Positions 45,235-54,392 of a stretch of DNA of 64,000 nucleotides are shown one piece after another; the first letter of the stretch is position 1, and the number at the start of each line of letters is the position of its first letter. Origin of the DNA: Sphingomonas sp. ATCC 31555 (lineage in GTDB: Bacteria > Pseudomonadota > Alphaproteobacteria > Sphingomonadales > Sphingomonadaceae); NCBI RefSeq assembly GCF_000282895.1, contig NZ_ALBQ01000003.1:1-64000 (forward strand), written 5' to 3'. The position numbers were made by a program, and so were the translations under genes. The notes beneath the pieces are model-generated. The model was not told where the DNA came from. It worked only from the letters and a program-made list of their open reading frames with translations, and searched no databases.

Positions 45235-46557
45235 ATGTCCCCATCCGCGCAGACGAGGGTGAATGCGGTGCCGGAGGCAGGGGCCGGCACCTTCACCGGA
45301 AGGCGTGCCGGCCTGTTGCTCGCTTCGCTGTTCCTGGTCAGCGTCTTCGCGCAAATCGATCGCATCCTGCCATTCATCCTGGCAGAATCGATCAAGGCCG
45401 AACTGTCGCTCTCCGACACCCAGCTGGGGCTCGTCACCGGCATTGCTTTCGCGGTCTGCTACGCGCTGCTTTCGCTGCCGCTGGCGCGCGTCGCCGACCG
45501 CGGCTCGCCGCGTCGGCTACTGGTCGCCTGTACGCTCCTGTGGAGCGCGATGACGGCGCTTGGCGGCCTCGCGACCGGCTTCCTGGTTCTGGCGATGACT
45601 CGGCTGGGCGTCGCCATAGGCGAGGCAGGAGCGGTGCCTGCGGCCCATGCTCTGATCGCACGGCGCATCAGGACGGAGCGGCGGGGAACGGCGATCGGCA
45701 TCTTCGCCTTGGGCATCCCGCTGGGCGCGATGGCCGGGTTCGGGATCGGGGGAGCCGTGAACGACGCGTTCGGCTGGAGGGTTGCCATGCTCGGCGCCGG
45801 CGCGCTGGGCGGCCTGGTGGGACTGATCCCGCTGGTCGCGGTGGGGTCCACGCCCGTTCGCGGCGCGGGATCGGCCCGCGCACCGGCGTATCTGTCAGCG
45901 AGCATGCGCCTGCTCGCGTGTCCGGCCTTTCGGTGGCTGTTCGCCGGCGCTGTAATGACGGGTCTCGCTGCGGCGCCATTCTACGCTTTCGCTGCGCCGT
46001 ATCTGATCCGCACCCATGGCTTCTCCGCCACTGAAGCAGGGATGGCGTTCGGGTTGCTGCAGGGCCTGACGGGTATCGTGGGCACCCTGCTCGGGGGGCG
46101 TAGCTTCGACCGGGCAGCAAGGGCGGGAACGGGATATCTGCGCTTGCCCGCCGCACTGTTCCTGCTCGCCAGCGCGACCATGCTGGGGGCGCTGATGGTC
46201 CCCACCGGGTGGGTCGCCGTGACGCTGATGGCACCGGCAATGTTCGCGTTCGCCTTTGTAGTGCCCAATGCGTTCGGCAGCGCACACCTCGTCGCGAGAA
46301 GCGGGAATGAGGCAATGGCTTCCAGCCTCGTCCTGATGGGTACCAGTTTGATCGGGCCGGCGTTCGGCCCGCTGATTGTTGGCATTGTCAGCGACTGGGC
46401 GACGCGGGCTGGCCTTCCCAACGGCCTCGGCATCGGCCTCTTGATCGTTCCGATGGCGAATGTGGGCGCTGCGCTCACATGTCTCCAGGCGGACAGGCGC
46501 ATTTCGCGACGTGCTCCATTGCCGGCCCAAAGGCCGCCGGATGCCGGCTCCCAATAA
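45235..46557 (+). CDS. MFS transporter
   Basis: 440 residues with about 12 membrane segments. The MFS signature between segments 2 and 3 reads ARVADRGSPRRLLVACTLLW (D-R-x-x-x-R-R). Segment 4-5 has TRLGVAIGEAGAVPAAHALI, typical of the drug/organic-anion type (spinster-like). The C-terminal end is soluble. It follows the HTH regulator by about 180 bp in the same direction. Substrate unknown. Confidence 0.87.
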   Translation: MSPSAQTRVNAVPEAGAGTFTGRRAGLLLASLFLVSVFAQIDRILPFILAESIKAELSLSDTQLGLVTGIAFAVCYALLSLPLARVADRGSPRRLLVACTLLWSAMTALGGLATGFLVLAMTRLGVAIGEAGAVPAAHALIARRIRTERRGTAIGIFALGIPLGAMAGFGIGGAVNDAFGWRVAMLGAGALGGLVGLIPLVAVGSTPVRGAGSARAPAYLSASMRLLACPAFRWLFAGAVMTGLAAAPFYAFAAPYLIRTHGFSATEAGMAFGLLQGLTGIVGTLLGGRSFDRAARAGTGYLRLPAALFLLASATMLGALMVPTGWVAVTLMAPAMFAFAFVVPNAFGSAHLVARSGNEAMASSLVLMGTSLIGPAFGPLIVGIVSDWATRAGLPNGLGIGLLIVPMANVGAALTCLQADRRISRRAPLPAQRPPDAGSQ

Positions 46558-47144
46558 ATCTTGTCGTGTATCGTCCATCTTAGGGTTGCGACCCATAAAC
46601 GGGATTCCCTGCGGCGTGAGAAATGTAATTCATCCACCCCGTTGATGTGAGGGTGATTTCTTTCTGAACCATGAGCAGTGTTCCGTACAAGACGCTATAG
46701 TATCGGCACAAACGCTGACCGAAGAACGGTTGTGGCAGCCGGGGTTCGAAACCTACAGGCAACTGAAATGAGGGCCCATCTCCGGTCGTACTCCGATCGC
46801 TAGTCCGAGAAGCGAGAAAGCGCCGGAAGTCGGCTTTTGGCGAGACCTGCCATTCGAAAATTGCGTTGAAACGACCGCAAAGTCCCACGATCCGGCATTC
46901 GCTTGCGGCGACAGTCGACCACCTCCAGTCGTTCGATAACCCGGTCGGAACGTCCGCTCGTAACAGTATCTGCCATTCCCGTTTTGCCATCGGCCATCGG
47001 CCATCGGCCGATCATTCGGGCAACGATGAAACAGCGCCCAAATGGAATACTGCCCGCGAGGAGCTGCCGTTGCAGATCTGATCCAGGTCGGGCAAAATCC
47101 CGGAGCACGCAACCGATTATGAAGCGCAATCTGGAACGAAATGA
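46558..47144. other. Spacer with short tandem repeat
   Basis: About 590 bp with no convincing gene. It has a (GCCATCG)-type tandem repeat near 46988-47010. The portion 46830-46940 carries GTCCCACGATC and GAGACCTGCCATTCG, which resemble parts of the spacer at 34560-34660. No promoter could be assigned. Confidence 0.4.
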
Positions 47145-48020
47145 ATGGGACTCGCTTTCGCCACGTCTCGCGTCCGATGGAGGGCCGGGCGCAATCCCGA
47201 CAGTCGCCAGCCCCGCCCCGAAGCCACAAGCGAGCAAGGTTGGACCGACGTTCGGCGTTTCGGCTTGGCTGCGGGGATCGTCTTCGTTGCCTATTCCGCC
47301 ACGCTTTGCGTTGCGAACACGCTTTCGCTGCCGGATGCGATGATCGCGGGCGCGGCGAATACCGTTCCGACCGTCCTGTTCGGCACAGCCGCATGTTGGA
47401 TCCTCGTCGCGAGCATCGCCCGCAAGGGACCAGCTTTTCAGGTCGCGGCGCATCTGATCCTTTGCACCTGCTTCGCGTTTTTGTCCTATTGGCTGCTGTT
47501 GGTACTGCTCGGGCTGGCCGGCGGCGTCTCGGCCACGCAATTCGAGGTCCGGCCGTTCGTCAGCCGAGCCATGGCTTGGCAGACGCTCCTGAATGTGGCC
47601 GTCTATGGCATGATCGCTTTATGGGCTCATAATCGGCCCAGCCGGGAGGACGAGACTCCCGTTGCCGTGGCCGGTCGGGACGAGGCGCGCGAGACGCTGT
47701 CCCGCTATTTCATCCGCAGCGGCGACGATGCGGTCCCGGTCGAAATCGAATCAATCGTCTCGATCTCCGGAGCCGACGACTATGCCGAAATCAAGACAGC
47801 GGGTGGCCAGCATCTGGCGCGCATGACGCTGGCGAGATTCGAAGAACTGCTCGATCCTGCGCGCTTCGTCCGCGTGCATCGCTCGCGAATTGTGAATCTC
47901 GATCATGTCGCGCGCATCGAACCGGCGGGAAGCGGGCGTCTCCTCATCCATATGGACGATGGCGACACGATCAGTGCCAGCCGCGCCGGATCGGTTCTGC
48001 TGCGCGAACGCATCCTCTGA
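47145..48020 (+). CDS. Membrane-bound LytTR-domain regulator
   Basis: 291 residues. Four hydrophobic segments lie between residues 40 and 165 (FGLAAGIVFVAYSATLCVA, TVLFGTAACWILVASIA, LILCTCFAFLSYWLLLVLLG, and a shorter one). The C-terminal part (SRYFIRSGDDAVPVEIESI, FVRVHRSRIVNLDHVARI) is a LytTR DNA-binding domain. No receiver domain is present; such proteins sense through the membrane. The start is uncertain, with weak Shine-Dalgarno. The hydrolase downstream is a likely target. Confidence 0.82.
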   Translation: MGLAFATSRVRWRAGRNPDSRQPRPEATSEQGWTDVRRFGLAAGIVFVAYSATLCVANTLSLPDAMIAGAANTVPTVLFGTAACWILVASIARKGPAFQVAAHLILCTCFAFLSYWLLLVLLGLAGGVSATQFEVRPFVSRAMAWQTLLNVAVYGMIALWAHNRPSREDETPVAVAGRDEARETLSRYFIRSGDDAVPVEIESIVSISGADDYAEIKTAGGQHLARMTLARFEELLDPARFVRVHRSRIVNLDHVARIEPAGSGRLLIHMDDGDTISASRAGSVLLRERIL

Positions 48021-48131
48021 CCGCAAGCAATCGGCCGCTCGCCGGCTATCGCGGCGATTGGCCGAATTTATCTCAGCCCGCTCACGCCGAAGCTAGATGT
48101 GCCGCCAAGGCAATCCGATGCGAGGTAGGTA

Positions 48132-50324
48132 GTGGCGATTTCGAGGATGGCGATGATCATGGCGGCCGTTGTCGGCAGTCTCTCGATCAGCGCAACGCGG
48201 GCTGCGGCGCAGTCTATCCCCTATGGTTTGACCGCGAGCAACGGCCAGTCGCTCGACGACACCGCGCTCGCCGGTCTGGCAGCGCGCATTCTCACCCATA
48301 GGCCAGCGAAGCCATACCTGCCTGCCGAGCGCGCCGCGCTGCTGCTCGCCGCCCGCGACGATACCGCCGCACGACGCGCCTACCAGGCGAAGGGCTGCCA
48401 TCCCGGCGCCGATCCCGCGAGCAGCCGTAGCTGCTTTCTGGGCGCTTGGGCCGGGAGCGGGCGGCGCAGCGATGCCCTGCATCATCAGCTGAACGAGATA
48501 TTGTCACCGCTGAAGCCAGTTGCGAGGGAACGCATCTTCGCATGGCTGCGCGGGCGCAGTGCGGATCGGCTCAGACTTGATCGCTTGCTGGCGCGGTACG
48601 CAGGTGCGAAAACAATCGGCGCCGACGATGCGGTGCAGATCGTCATGGCCGCACTCGTCGGGGTCGCATCCCGGGCTGGGGGAGACGCCATCGACGCTCT
48701 CGTCGCACAGCAGCGCGAGCGCCTCTACCGGATCGATCAGACGATTGTGATCCACACGCCCCAAGGCGCGACGCTATCGGCGACACTGGTTCGTCCGCGC
48801 GCTGCTTCGCAGCCGTTGCCGACGACGATGTGGTTCACGATCTACTCCGATCCCGAACGCAATTTGGAGATTGCCGCAGAGGCGGCCGCGCACGGCTATG
48901 CCGGACTGGTCGTCAATGCGCGCGGCAAGCTCGGCAGCAAGGACGTCGTCCGCCCGTTCGAAGTCGAAGTCGACGACACCGCCGCCGCGATCGACTGGGC
49001 GAGCACCCAGCCCTGGAGCGACGGCCGGGTGGGCATGTATGGCGGCAGCTATTCGGGGTTCGCGGCCTGGGCGGCGACGAAACATCTTCCCAAAGCGCTG
49101 AAGACGATCGTCCCGTATGTCGCTGCCGTGCCGGGGCAGGGCCTGCCGATGGAGAACAACGTCTTCCTGAACGCCAATTACGGCTGGATCTTCTACGTCA
49201 CGAACAATCGGACGCTTGATCGCGTGACCTATAAAGACCCAGATCGATGGTCGTCGCTGAACGAGAAATGGTATCAGAGCGGACGGCCCTATCGCGATAT
49301 CGACCAGATCGACGGGACCCCGAACCCTTGGCTTCAACGCTGGCTCAAGCACCCGTCCTATGACGCCTATTGGCAGGCGATGGTCCCCTATGGCGAAGAT
49401 TTCCGGCACATTGACATCCCGGCCCTCACAATCACCGGCTATTATGACGACGGCCAGATTTCTGCGCTGCATTATTTAAAGGAACATTATCGGTACCGGC
49501 CGGATGCCGAACATTATCTCGTCGTCGGCCCCTATGACCATTTTGGGACCCAGCAATCGTTCAAACCCGAGGATTTGCGCGGCTATCCAATCGATCCGGT
49601 CGCGCAATTCGATACGAGTGCGCTGACCTTTGCCTGGTTCGACCACATTTTCCGCGGGCGGCCGCGCCCGCCAATTCTGGCGAACCGGATCAACTTCGAG
49701 GTCATGGGTGCCAATGTCTGGCGCCACACCGCGTCGCTCAGCGCGATGGCCGACACTTCCCAGCGCTTCTTTCTGACCGACTCCCGGTCGGAAGGCCGCT
49801 ATCGACTGTCAGAAAAACGCCCGGACACGGTGGGTGTGATCTCGCAAAAGGTCGATTTCGCGGATCGCACGACGAGCAGTGCTGGCTATTATCCATTCCC
49901 GGTTTTAGATCCGCGACCGGACGTCTCAGCCGGTCTCGTCTTCCAGACCAGTCCGCTAACCCACGCTATTGAGGTGAACGGCGGACTCTCGGGAGAATTC
50001 CACATCCGCACGAACAGGCGCGACTTCGATTTCATGGCTGCGCTGTATGAAGTTCGCGCCGACGGCAGCAGCTTCGCCCTGTCTTATTACGTCGGGCGCT
50101 CGAGCTTTGCTCGCGACATTTCATCCCGGCAATTACTGACTCCTGGCGCGGTGAATATCATCCCGTTCGACCGAACGCGCATCGTCAGTCGCCGCGTGGC
50201 GGCAGGCAGCCGTCTGCGTTTGGTTGTCGACGTACTCAAGAATAATTTCCATGAGATCAACTACGCACGGGGGTCGATGTTGCTGCCGAATCGATCTCCG
50301 ACGCCGCTACGCCGCTGGAAATAG
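48132..50324 (+). CDS. CocE/NonD-family hydrolase (S15-type)
   Basis: 730 residues with a signal peptide (MIMAAVVGSLSISATRAAA then Q) so probably periplasmic or secreted. The alpha/beta-hydrolase nucleophile elbow is YGGSYSGFAAWA (Ser near residue 306), followed by acidic and His residues of the triad (ITGYYDDGQ, VVGPYDHFGTQ). The C-terminal jelly-roll domain has FHIRTNRRDFDFMA. Members of this family cleave esters or X-Pro peptides; substrate here is unknown. GTG start with AGG-rich leader. It lies 110 bp behind the LytTR gene. Confidence 0.87.
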   Translation: MAISRMAMIMAAVVGSLSISATRAAAQSIPYGLTASNGQSLDDTALAGLAARILTHRPAKPYLPAERAALLLAARDDTAARRAYQAKGCHPGADPASSRSCFLGAWAGSGRRSDALHHQLNEILSPLKPVARERIFAWLRGRSADRLRLDRLLARYAGAKTIGADDAVQIVMAALVGVASRAGGDAIDALVAQQRERLYRIDQTIVIHTPQGATLSATLVRPRAASQPLPTTMWFTIYSDPERNLEIAAEAAAHGYAGLVVNARGKLGSKDVVRPFEVEVDDTAAAIDWASTQPWSDGRVGMYGGSYSGFAAWAATKHLPKALKTIVPYVAAVPGQGLPMENNVFLNANYGWIFYVTNNRTLDRVTYKDPDRWSSLNEKWYQSGRPYRDIDQIDGTPNPWLQRWLKHPSYDAYWQAMVPYGEDFRHIDIPALTITGYYDDGQISALHYLKEHYRYRPDAEHYLVVGPYDHFGTQQSFKPEDLRGYPIDPVAQFDTSALTFAWFDHIFRGRPRPPILANRINFEVMGANVWRHTASLSAMADTSQRFFLTDSRSEGRYRLSEKRPDTVGVISQKVDFADRTTSSAGYYPFPVLDPRPDVSAGLVFQTSPLTHAIEVNGGLSGEFHIRTNRRDFDFMAALYEVRADGSSFALSYYVGRSSFARDISSRQLLTPGAVNIIPFDRTRIVSRRVAAGSRLRLVVDVLKNNFHEINYARGSMLLPNRSPTPLRRWK

Positions 50325-50849
50325 AGTGGCTGACGGACAGCTTCGTCCGGGTGCCGATCACCAACCTCCCCTAAGCAGGGATGCCCCGCGGCGCCTGCCG
50401 ACCAGGTTCAGTCGTTCGTCGCCGTTTGTTGAACGGCAGCTTCCGCTGAAACCTGCCGCTGGGCTACGGGCATTTGTCCGTCGGCCGCGCGCTGACTTTC
50501 TACCGCTTCGGAGCATTGATGCGCTTCCCAAAAGCGGTTGTTGTCGACCGGTGCCTGACTGGTGCCGTCCCTGGGCGGGATGTGGTTGTGAACGGACCTA
50601 GACAAGCCGGGTGTGATCAGCGGCTTTAAGAAGTGGCACATCCATCAAGCGCTCGCAATGCGCCTCTCCGTCGCACAACCTGATTGAGGTAGAAAATGCG
50701 TCCGCACCGGCAACGCGGCTTGCGCGTGGTGGCTCGCACGAATAGAAATGATACAACATATCATTCCTATTGGAAGCGCCGATGTTCCTTGCGTCACGAC
50801 GTGGCACGCCCCTCTCCGCGATCATGCTCCCCAGCGAATGGGCGCCGCA
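50325..50849. other. Spacer with the promoter of the first COG0523 gene
   Basis: About 525 bp without a convincing gene. Several open frames on both strands lack ribosome binding sites. The last 105 bp include the zinc-uptake-regulator-like box at 50745-50765. The rest shows no structure I can explain. Confidence 0.4.
50745..50765 (+). promoter_or_regulatory. Zur-like operator
   Basis: AATGATA and TATCATT are perfect inverted repeats around CAACA (50747-50765). The left part GAAATGATACAACAT (50745-50759) matches 13 of 15 bases of a site upstream of the second COG0523 gene. It also matches 15 of 18 positions of the alphaproteobacterial Zur consensus as I recall it (GATATG, TTATAA, CATATC). 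An ATG inside it is not a start. Confidence 0.6.
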
Positions 50850-52007
50850 ATGAGTCCGCTGATTGGGGGAGAGCAGGCGCTGATCCCGGTCAGCGTGCTC
50901 ACGGGCTTTCTGGGCAGCGGCAAGACCACGCTGCTCAACCATCTGGTGCGGATGCCGGAGCTGCGCCGCGCCTTGGTGATCATCAACGAGTTCGGCGCGG
51001 TCGGGCTCGACCATGATCTGATCGCGCGTTCGAACGAGGACATGGTGGTGGAGATGATGGGCGGCTGCCTGTGCTGCACCATCCGCGGCGATCTGCGCGC
51101 CACGTTGCGCGACGCCCCCTGGCGCTTCGCGCGGGAGGGCAGCTGCTGGTTCGACCGCGTCGTGATCGAAACCACCGGGCTGGCTGACCCGGCGCCGATC
51201 CTGCACACGCTGATGACCGATCCGCAACTGCGGACGCTGTATCGGCTGGACGGCGTGATCACCACGGTAGACGCGGCCAACGGCATGGCGACGCTGGATA
51301 CCCAGGAGGAGGCGGTGCGCCAGGCGGCGGTGGCGGACCGCATCGTGCTGACCAAGACCGATCTGCTTTCCACCGACGCCCAGCACGAGATTGCGGCGCG
51401 GCTGCGCACGATCAATCCGGCGGCGCCGATCCTGCCGGTGCTCCAGGGCGTGATCGAGCCGGATCGGCTGTTCGATGCCGGCTTGTACAATCCCGAAACC
51501 AAGAGCAACGACGTACGCCGCTGGCTGAACGCCGAGGCCTATGCGGACGGCCATGGCCATGGCCATGGCGCGCATCACCACCACGATCACGACCACCATC
51601 ACCACGACGTCGATCGTCACGACGACCATATCCGCGCGACCTGCCTCACCTTCGGCGCGCCGCTGCGGGCCGAGGCGTTCGAGCGCTGGATCGATATCCT
51701 CACCAGCCTGAAGGGCGCAGATATCCTGCGCGTGAAGGGGATCGTGCATCTGCTCGATCATCCGAAGCCGGTGGTGGTGCATGGCGTGCAGCACCTGTTC
51801 CACCGGCCCGTGGAGCTGGACGAGTGGCCGTCGGGCGACCGGCGGACGCGGCTGGTGTTCATCACCCGCGACATTACCGCCGATCAGCTGCGCGGGACGT
51901 TGTCGCTGATGACGATCGGCCTTGAGCGCTTCGGCCTGCAGGGGCTGGTGGAGAGCATCCCGGCGCCGGGCGTGCCGGGTGGGGCGGTGGGCGGCGGCTG
52001 GGCCTGA
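50850..52007 (+). CDS. COG0523 (CobW-like) G3E GTPase with His-rich loop
   Basis: About 385 residues. GTPase motifs: VSVLTGFLGSGKTTLLN (P-loop), the metal-site CxCC in GGCLCCTIRGDL, ETTGLADP, and LTKTD as a variant of NKxD. A His/Asp-rich region near residues 233-260 (GHGHGHGAHHHHDHDHHHH) is a metal-binding store. COG0523 proteins are metallochaperones, often for zinc under starvation. Start at 50850 (MSPLIGG) or 50838 (MGAAMSP); the ribosome binding site is weak in both. The Zur-like box upstream supports a zinc role. It is convergent with the peptidase gene. Confidence 0.85.
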   Translation: MSPLIGGEQALIPVSVLTGFLGSGKTTLLNHLVRMPELRRALVIINEFGAVGLDHDLIARSNEDMVVEMMGGCLCCTIRGDLRATLRDAPWRFAREGSCWFDRVVIETTGLADPAPILHTLMTDPQLRTLYRLDGVITTVDAANGMATLDTQEEAVRQAAVADRIVLTKTDLLSTDAQHEIAARLRTINPAAPILPVLQGVIEPDRLFDAGLYNPETKSNDVRRWLNAEAYADGHGHGHGAHHHHDHDHHHHDVDRHDDHIRATCLTFGAPLRAEAFERWIDILTSLKGADILRVKGIVHLLDHPKPVVVHGVQHLFHRPVELDEWPSGDRRTRLVFITRDITADQLRGTLSLMTIGLERFGLQGLVESIPAPGVPGGAVGGGWA

Positions 52008-52022
52008 CGCCAGCCGCCGCCC
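51989..52022. terminator. Long hairpin at the end of the first COG0523 gene
   Basis: GGGCGGCGGCTGG and CCAGCCGCCGCCC are perfectly complementary (13 bp) around an 8-nt loop that holds the stop codon. It lies at the convergent junction with the peptidase gene and could end both transcripts. No clear T run is present. Confidence 0.6.
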
Positions 52023-52028
52023 GGCCTG

Positions 52029-53978
52029 CTATCGTGCCGTGTTGTTGCTCCGGTCGCGGTCGGGCAGCTTGTGGTCGGGATCGATCTCCGCGCGCACGAC
52101 GCGTTGTGGGCCGGGCACATAGATGTCGGTGCTGGCCGTGCGGATCCAGGTCTCGACCGGTAGCGCGATGTCGCGCTTCGATCCGTCGGCGAAGGTGACG
52201 CGCAGCGTCGCCGGCATCACCATCGGATCGCGATTCTCGACCGTCACCAGCGAGCCTGCACCGTTCCGTGCGGGACCGATCCGGGTGACCGCCTGGTCGA
52301 GCGTCCAGTTGTGGACATACCAGCCGCGCCACCACCAGCTGAGATCCTCGCCGCTGGCATCTTCCATCGCGCGGAAGAAGTCGGCGGGCTTGGGATGCTT
52401 GAATGCCCAGGCGGCGATGAACTTGCGGAAGGCCGGATCGAACCGATCGGGGCCAAGGATCTGTTCGCGCAGCAGAACGAGGCCCAGCGCCGATTTGAAA
52501 TAGGTTACGGCGTGCCGGTACTTTTCCGTCACCGTATCGGCGCGCGACAGGATCGGCGGCGCGTTGGGATCGGCGAGGACCGGCAGGATCTCGTCGACCG
52601 GGTTGCCGCCGCCTTCGGCATATTCGCTGTCGCGCTTGGGGCCATATTCGCCGTGGTTGAACGCGTCGGATTCGTACACGTCGATGAAGGTGTTGAAGCC
52701 TTCGTCCATCCAGGCATCGCGGCGCTCGTCGAAGCCGACGATCATCGGGAACCAGCTATGGCCGATCTCGTGCGCGGTGATCCAGAACAGCTCCTTGCCG
52801 ATATCCTCGATCCCGTCGAACACGATGCCGGGATACTCCATCCCCGTCGCGATACCGGCGACATTGACCGCGTTGGGCCAGGGATAGGGATACCAGCGGC
52901 GCGAGAATTCCTCGACCGCATGCTTGAGATATTCGGTCGAGCGGCCCCATCTGTCGCGGCCCTGACTTTCCGCCGGATAGACCGACATCGCGAGCCCGGT
53001 CTTACCGCCGGGCAGGTTCATCCGCGCGGCATCCCAGGCGAAGGCCGATGACGCGGCGAAGGCGACGTCGCGGCTGTTCTCCATGCGGAAATGCCAGGTG
53101 AGCGTGCCGCCCTGCTGGGGTCGCGAGCCGGGGGTGCCGATTTCGCCAGGGGCGATCACCTCCACGGTAGCATCGCTGGTCCGCGCCTCCGCCAGCCGCG
53201 CCCGCTGGGCGGCGGTCAGCACCTCCTGCGGATTCTGCAGCTCGCCCGATCCGGCAACGATCATGCCGGCGGGCAGCGTCACCCAATAGTCGAAGTCACC
53301 ATAGTCGAGATAGAATTCCTGGGCGAGATAGGGGAGCGGATCCCAGCCGCGCAGATCGTCATACACCGCCATGCGCGGATACCATTGGGCGATGTTGTAG
53401 ACCTCGCCGTCGCGGGCCTTGCCCCAGGCCATGCGTCCGCCCCATTCGCCGGGAATGGTGAAGTGATAGCGGATGCGCAGGGAAAGCTTGCCGTGCGATG
53501 GCAATGCCGCCGGCAAGGGCACCTGCATGCGCGTGTCCGAAATCACCGGCGTCACCGCGATCGTCTTGCCGCCGGACAGCAGCTCGACCGCCTCGATCAC
53601 CATGCCGTCGGTGGTGCCGCCGGGCGCATGCCCGCTCGCCATGCCGCCGCGCGATCCGGGCCGGTAGAGATTCTGGTCGAGCTGGAGCCAGAGAGTGTCG
53701 AGCCGGTCGGGGCTGTTGTTGGTATAGGCGATCGTCGCGGTGCCGCTGATTCGCTTTGCGCCGGGATCGAGCGTCGCCCGGATCTGATAGTCCGCCCGGT
53801 TCTGCCAATAGCCAGGCCCCGGCATGCCGTTCGCGCTGCGGATCGTGTTGGCAGTGGTGGGAAGGGTGAGCGGCGCAAAGGTGACAGCCGGGTCGTAGCG
53901 CGTCTGGGCACCGGCCGGCGCGGCGCCGGGGGCAAGCAGGGCGACGGCCCCGGCGATAGGGAAGGCCAAGCGTTTCAG
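52029..53978 (-). CDS. M1-family zinc aminopeptidase, exported
   Basis: About 650 residues. The catalytic motif is HEIGH near residue 403 followed by the zinc Glu in DAWMDEGFNTFIDVY, the M1 pattern (HExxH-18-E). The N-terminus (KRLAFPIAGAVALLAPGAAP, then AGAQ) is a signal peptide, so the enzyme acts in the periplasm or at the surface. The start is odd: the signal peptide begins at a CTG (53978) with GGAG 7 nt upstream, while the open frame continues to 55295 without a better site. A TTG four codons later is the alternative. As a zinc enzyme it fits the metal-related neighbourhood, though no regulation is shown. Confidence 0.85.
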   Translation of the reverse strand: MKRLAFPIAGAVALLAPGAAPAGAQTRYDPAVTFAPLTLPTTANTIRSANGMPGPGYWQNRADYQIRATLDPGAKRISGTATIAYTNNSPDRLDTLWLQLDQNLYRPGSRGGMASGHAPGGTTDGMVIEAVELLSGGKTIAVTPVISDTRMQVPLPAALPSHGKLSLRIRYHFTIPGEWGGRMAWGKARDGEVYNIAQWYPRMAVYDDLRGWDPLPYLAQEFYLDYGDFDYWVTLPAGMIVAGSGELQNPQEVLTAAQRARLAEARTSDATVEVIAPGEIGTPGSRPQQGGTLTWHFRMENSRDVAFAASSAFAWDAARMNLPGGKTGLAMSVYPAESQGRDRWGRSTEYLKHAVEEFSRRWYPYPWPNAVNVAGIATGMEYPGIVFDGIEDIGKELFWITAHEIGHSWFPMIVGFDERRDAWMDEGFNTFIDVYESDAFNHGEYGPKRDSEYAEGGGNPVDEILPVLADPNAPPILSRADTVTEKYRHAVTYFKSALGLVLLREQILGPDRFDPAFRKFIAAWAFKHPKPADFFRAMEDASGEDLSWWWRGWYVHNWTLDQAVTRIGPARNGAGSLVTVENRDPMVMPATLRVTFADGSKRDIALPVETWIRTASTDIYVPGPQRVVRAEIDPDHKLPDRDRSNNTAR

Positions 53979-54086
53979 GGGACAGCTCCGTTTGTCTCGA
54001 GGGTTAGCATAGGAAGATCCGCCGGACCGTCTACCGGTTGGTGCCGCAGGGCATAGGTTCGTACCACACTTGCCAGGCATAAGCAC

Positions 54087-54109
54087 ATAGGGGTAGGGGG
54101 TATCCCTAT
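54087..54109 (+). promoter_or_regulatory. DmeR/RcnR-type operator over the dmeR start
   Basis: ATAGGG and CCCTAT are inverted arms around a G-tract core, TAGGGGGTAT (reverse ATACCCCCTA), the pattern of RcnR/DmeR operators. It overlaps the AGGGGG ribosome binding site and the first two bases of the dmeR ATG, so bound repressor would block both promoter and translation start regions. Confidence 0.65.
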
Positions 54110-54383
54110 GAGTCATGTGAGCGATAGTAAACCCGAGCTGATTGCGCGCGTGCGCCGCATCGCCGGCCAGGTTGCGGCGGTGGAGCGGGAACTCGCCGCA
54201 GACGCTTCGTGCACGAAGGTGCTGCACCTTGTCGCTGCGGTGCGAGGCGCGGTGAACGGACTGGTCGACGAGATCATCGCAGGCCATCTTGAAGCGCATG
54301 TTGCGCGCGCCGGCCTGACCGATGAAGCGCGCGCGCAGGGTGCTGACGAACTGTTGGCGGTGATCCGCCGCTATTCCAAATAG
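54108..54383 (+). CDS. dmeR: Nickel/cobalt-responsive repressor DmeR (RcnR/CsoR family)
   Basis: 91 residues, the usual length. The four-helix repressor core is seen (IARVRRIAGQVAAVERELAA, TKVLHLVAAVRGAVNGLVDE, GHLEAHVARAG). Metal-ligand positions are present: an N-terminal His (MSHVSD), the conserved Cys (SCTKVLHLV), and His in HLEAHV, the WCHH-like set of Ni/Co sensors. It is followed 9 bp later by dmeF, and a matching operator lies over its own start. Confidence 0.85.
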   Translation: MSHVSDSKPELIARVRRIAGQVAAVERELAADASCTKVLHLVAAVRGAVNGLVDEIIAGHLEAHVARAGLTDEARAQGADELLAVIRRYSK

Positions 54384-54392
54384 GATCTTTCG

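Noticed and set aside
46740..46770. T-loop-like sequence (GGGGTTCGAAACC) resembling a tRNA 3' end
   Set aside because: No cloverleaf upstream and no match to the tRNA-Thr end, so neither a tRNA nor the missing att site of the second integrase.
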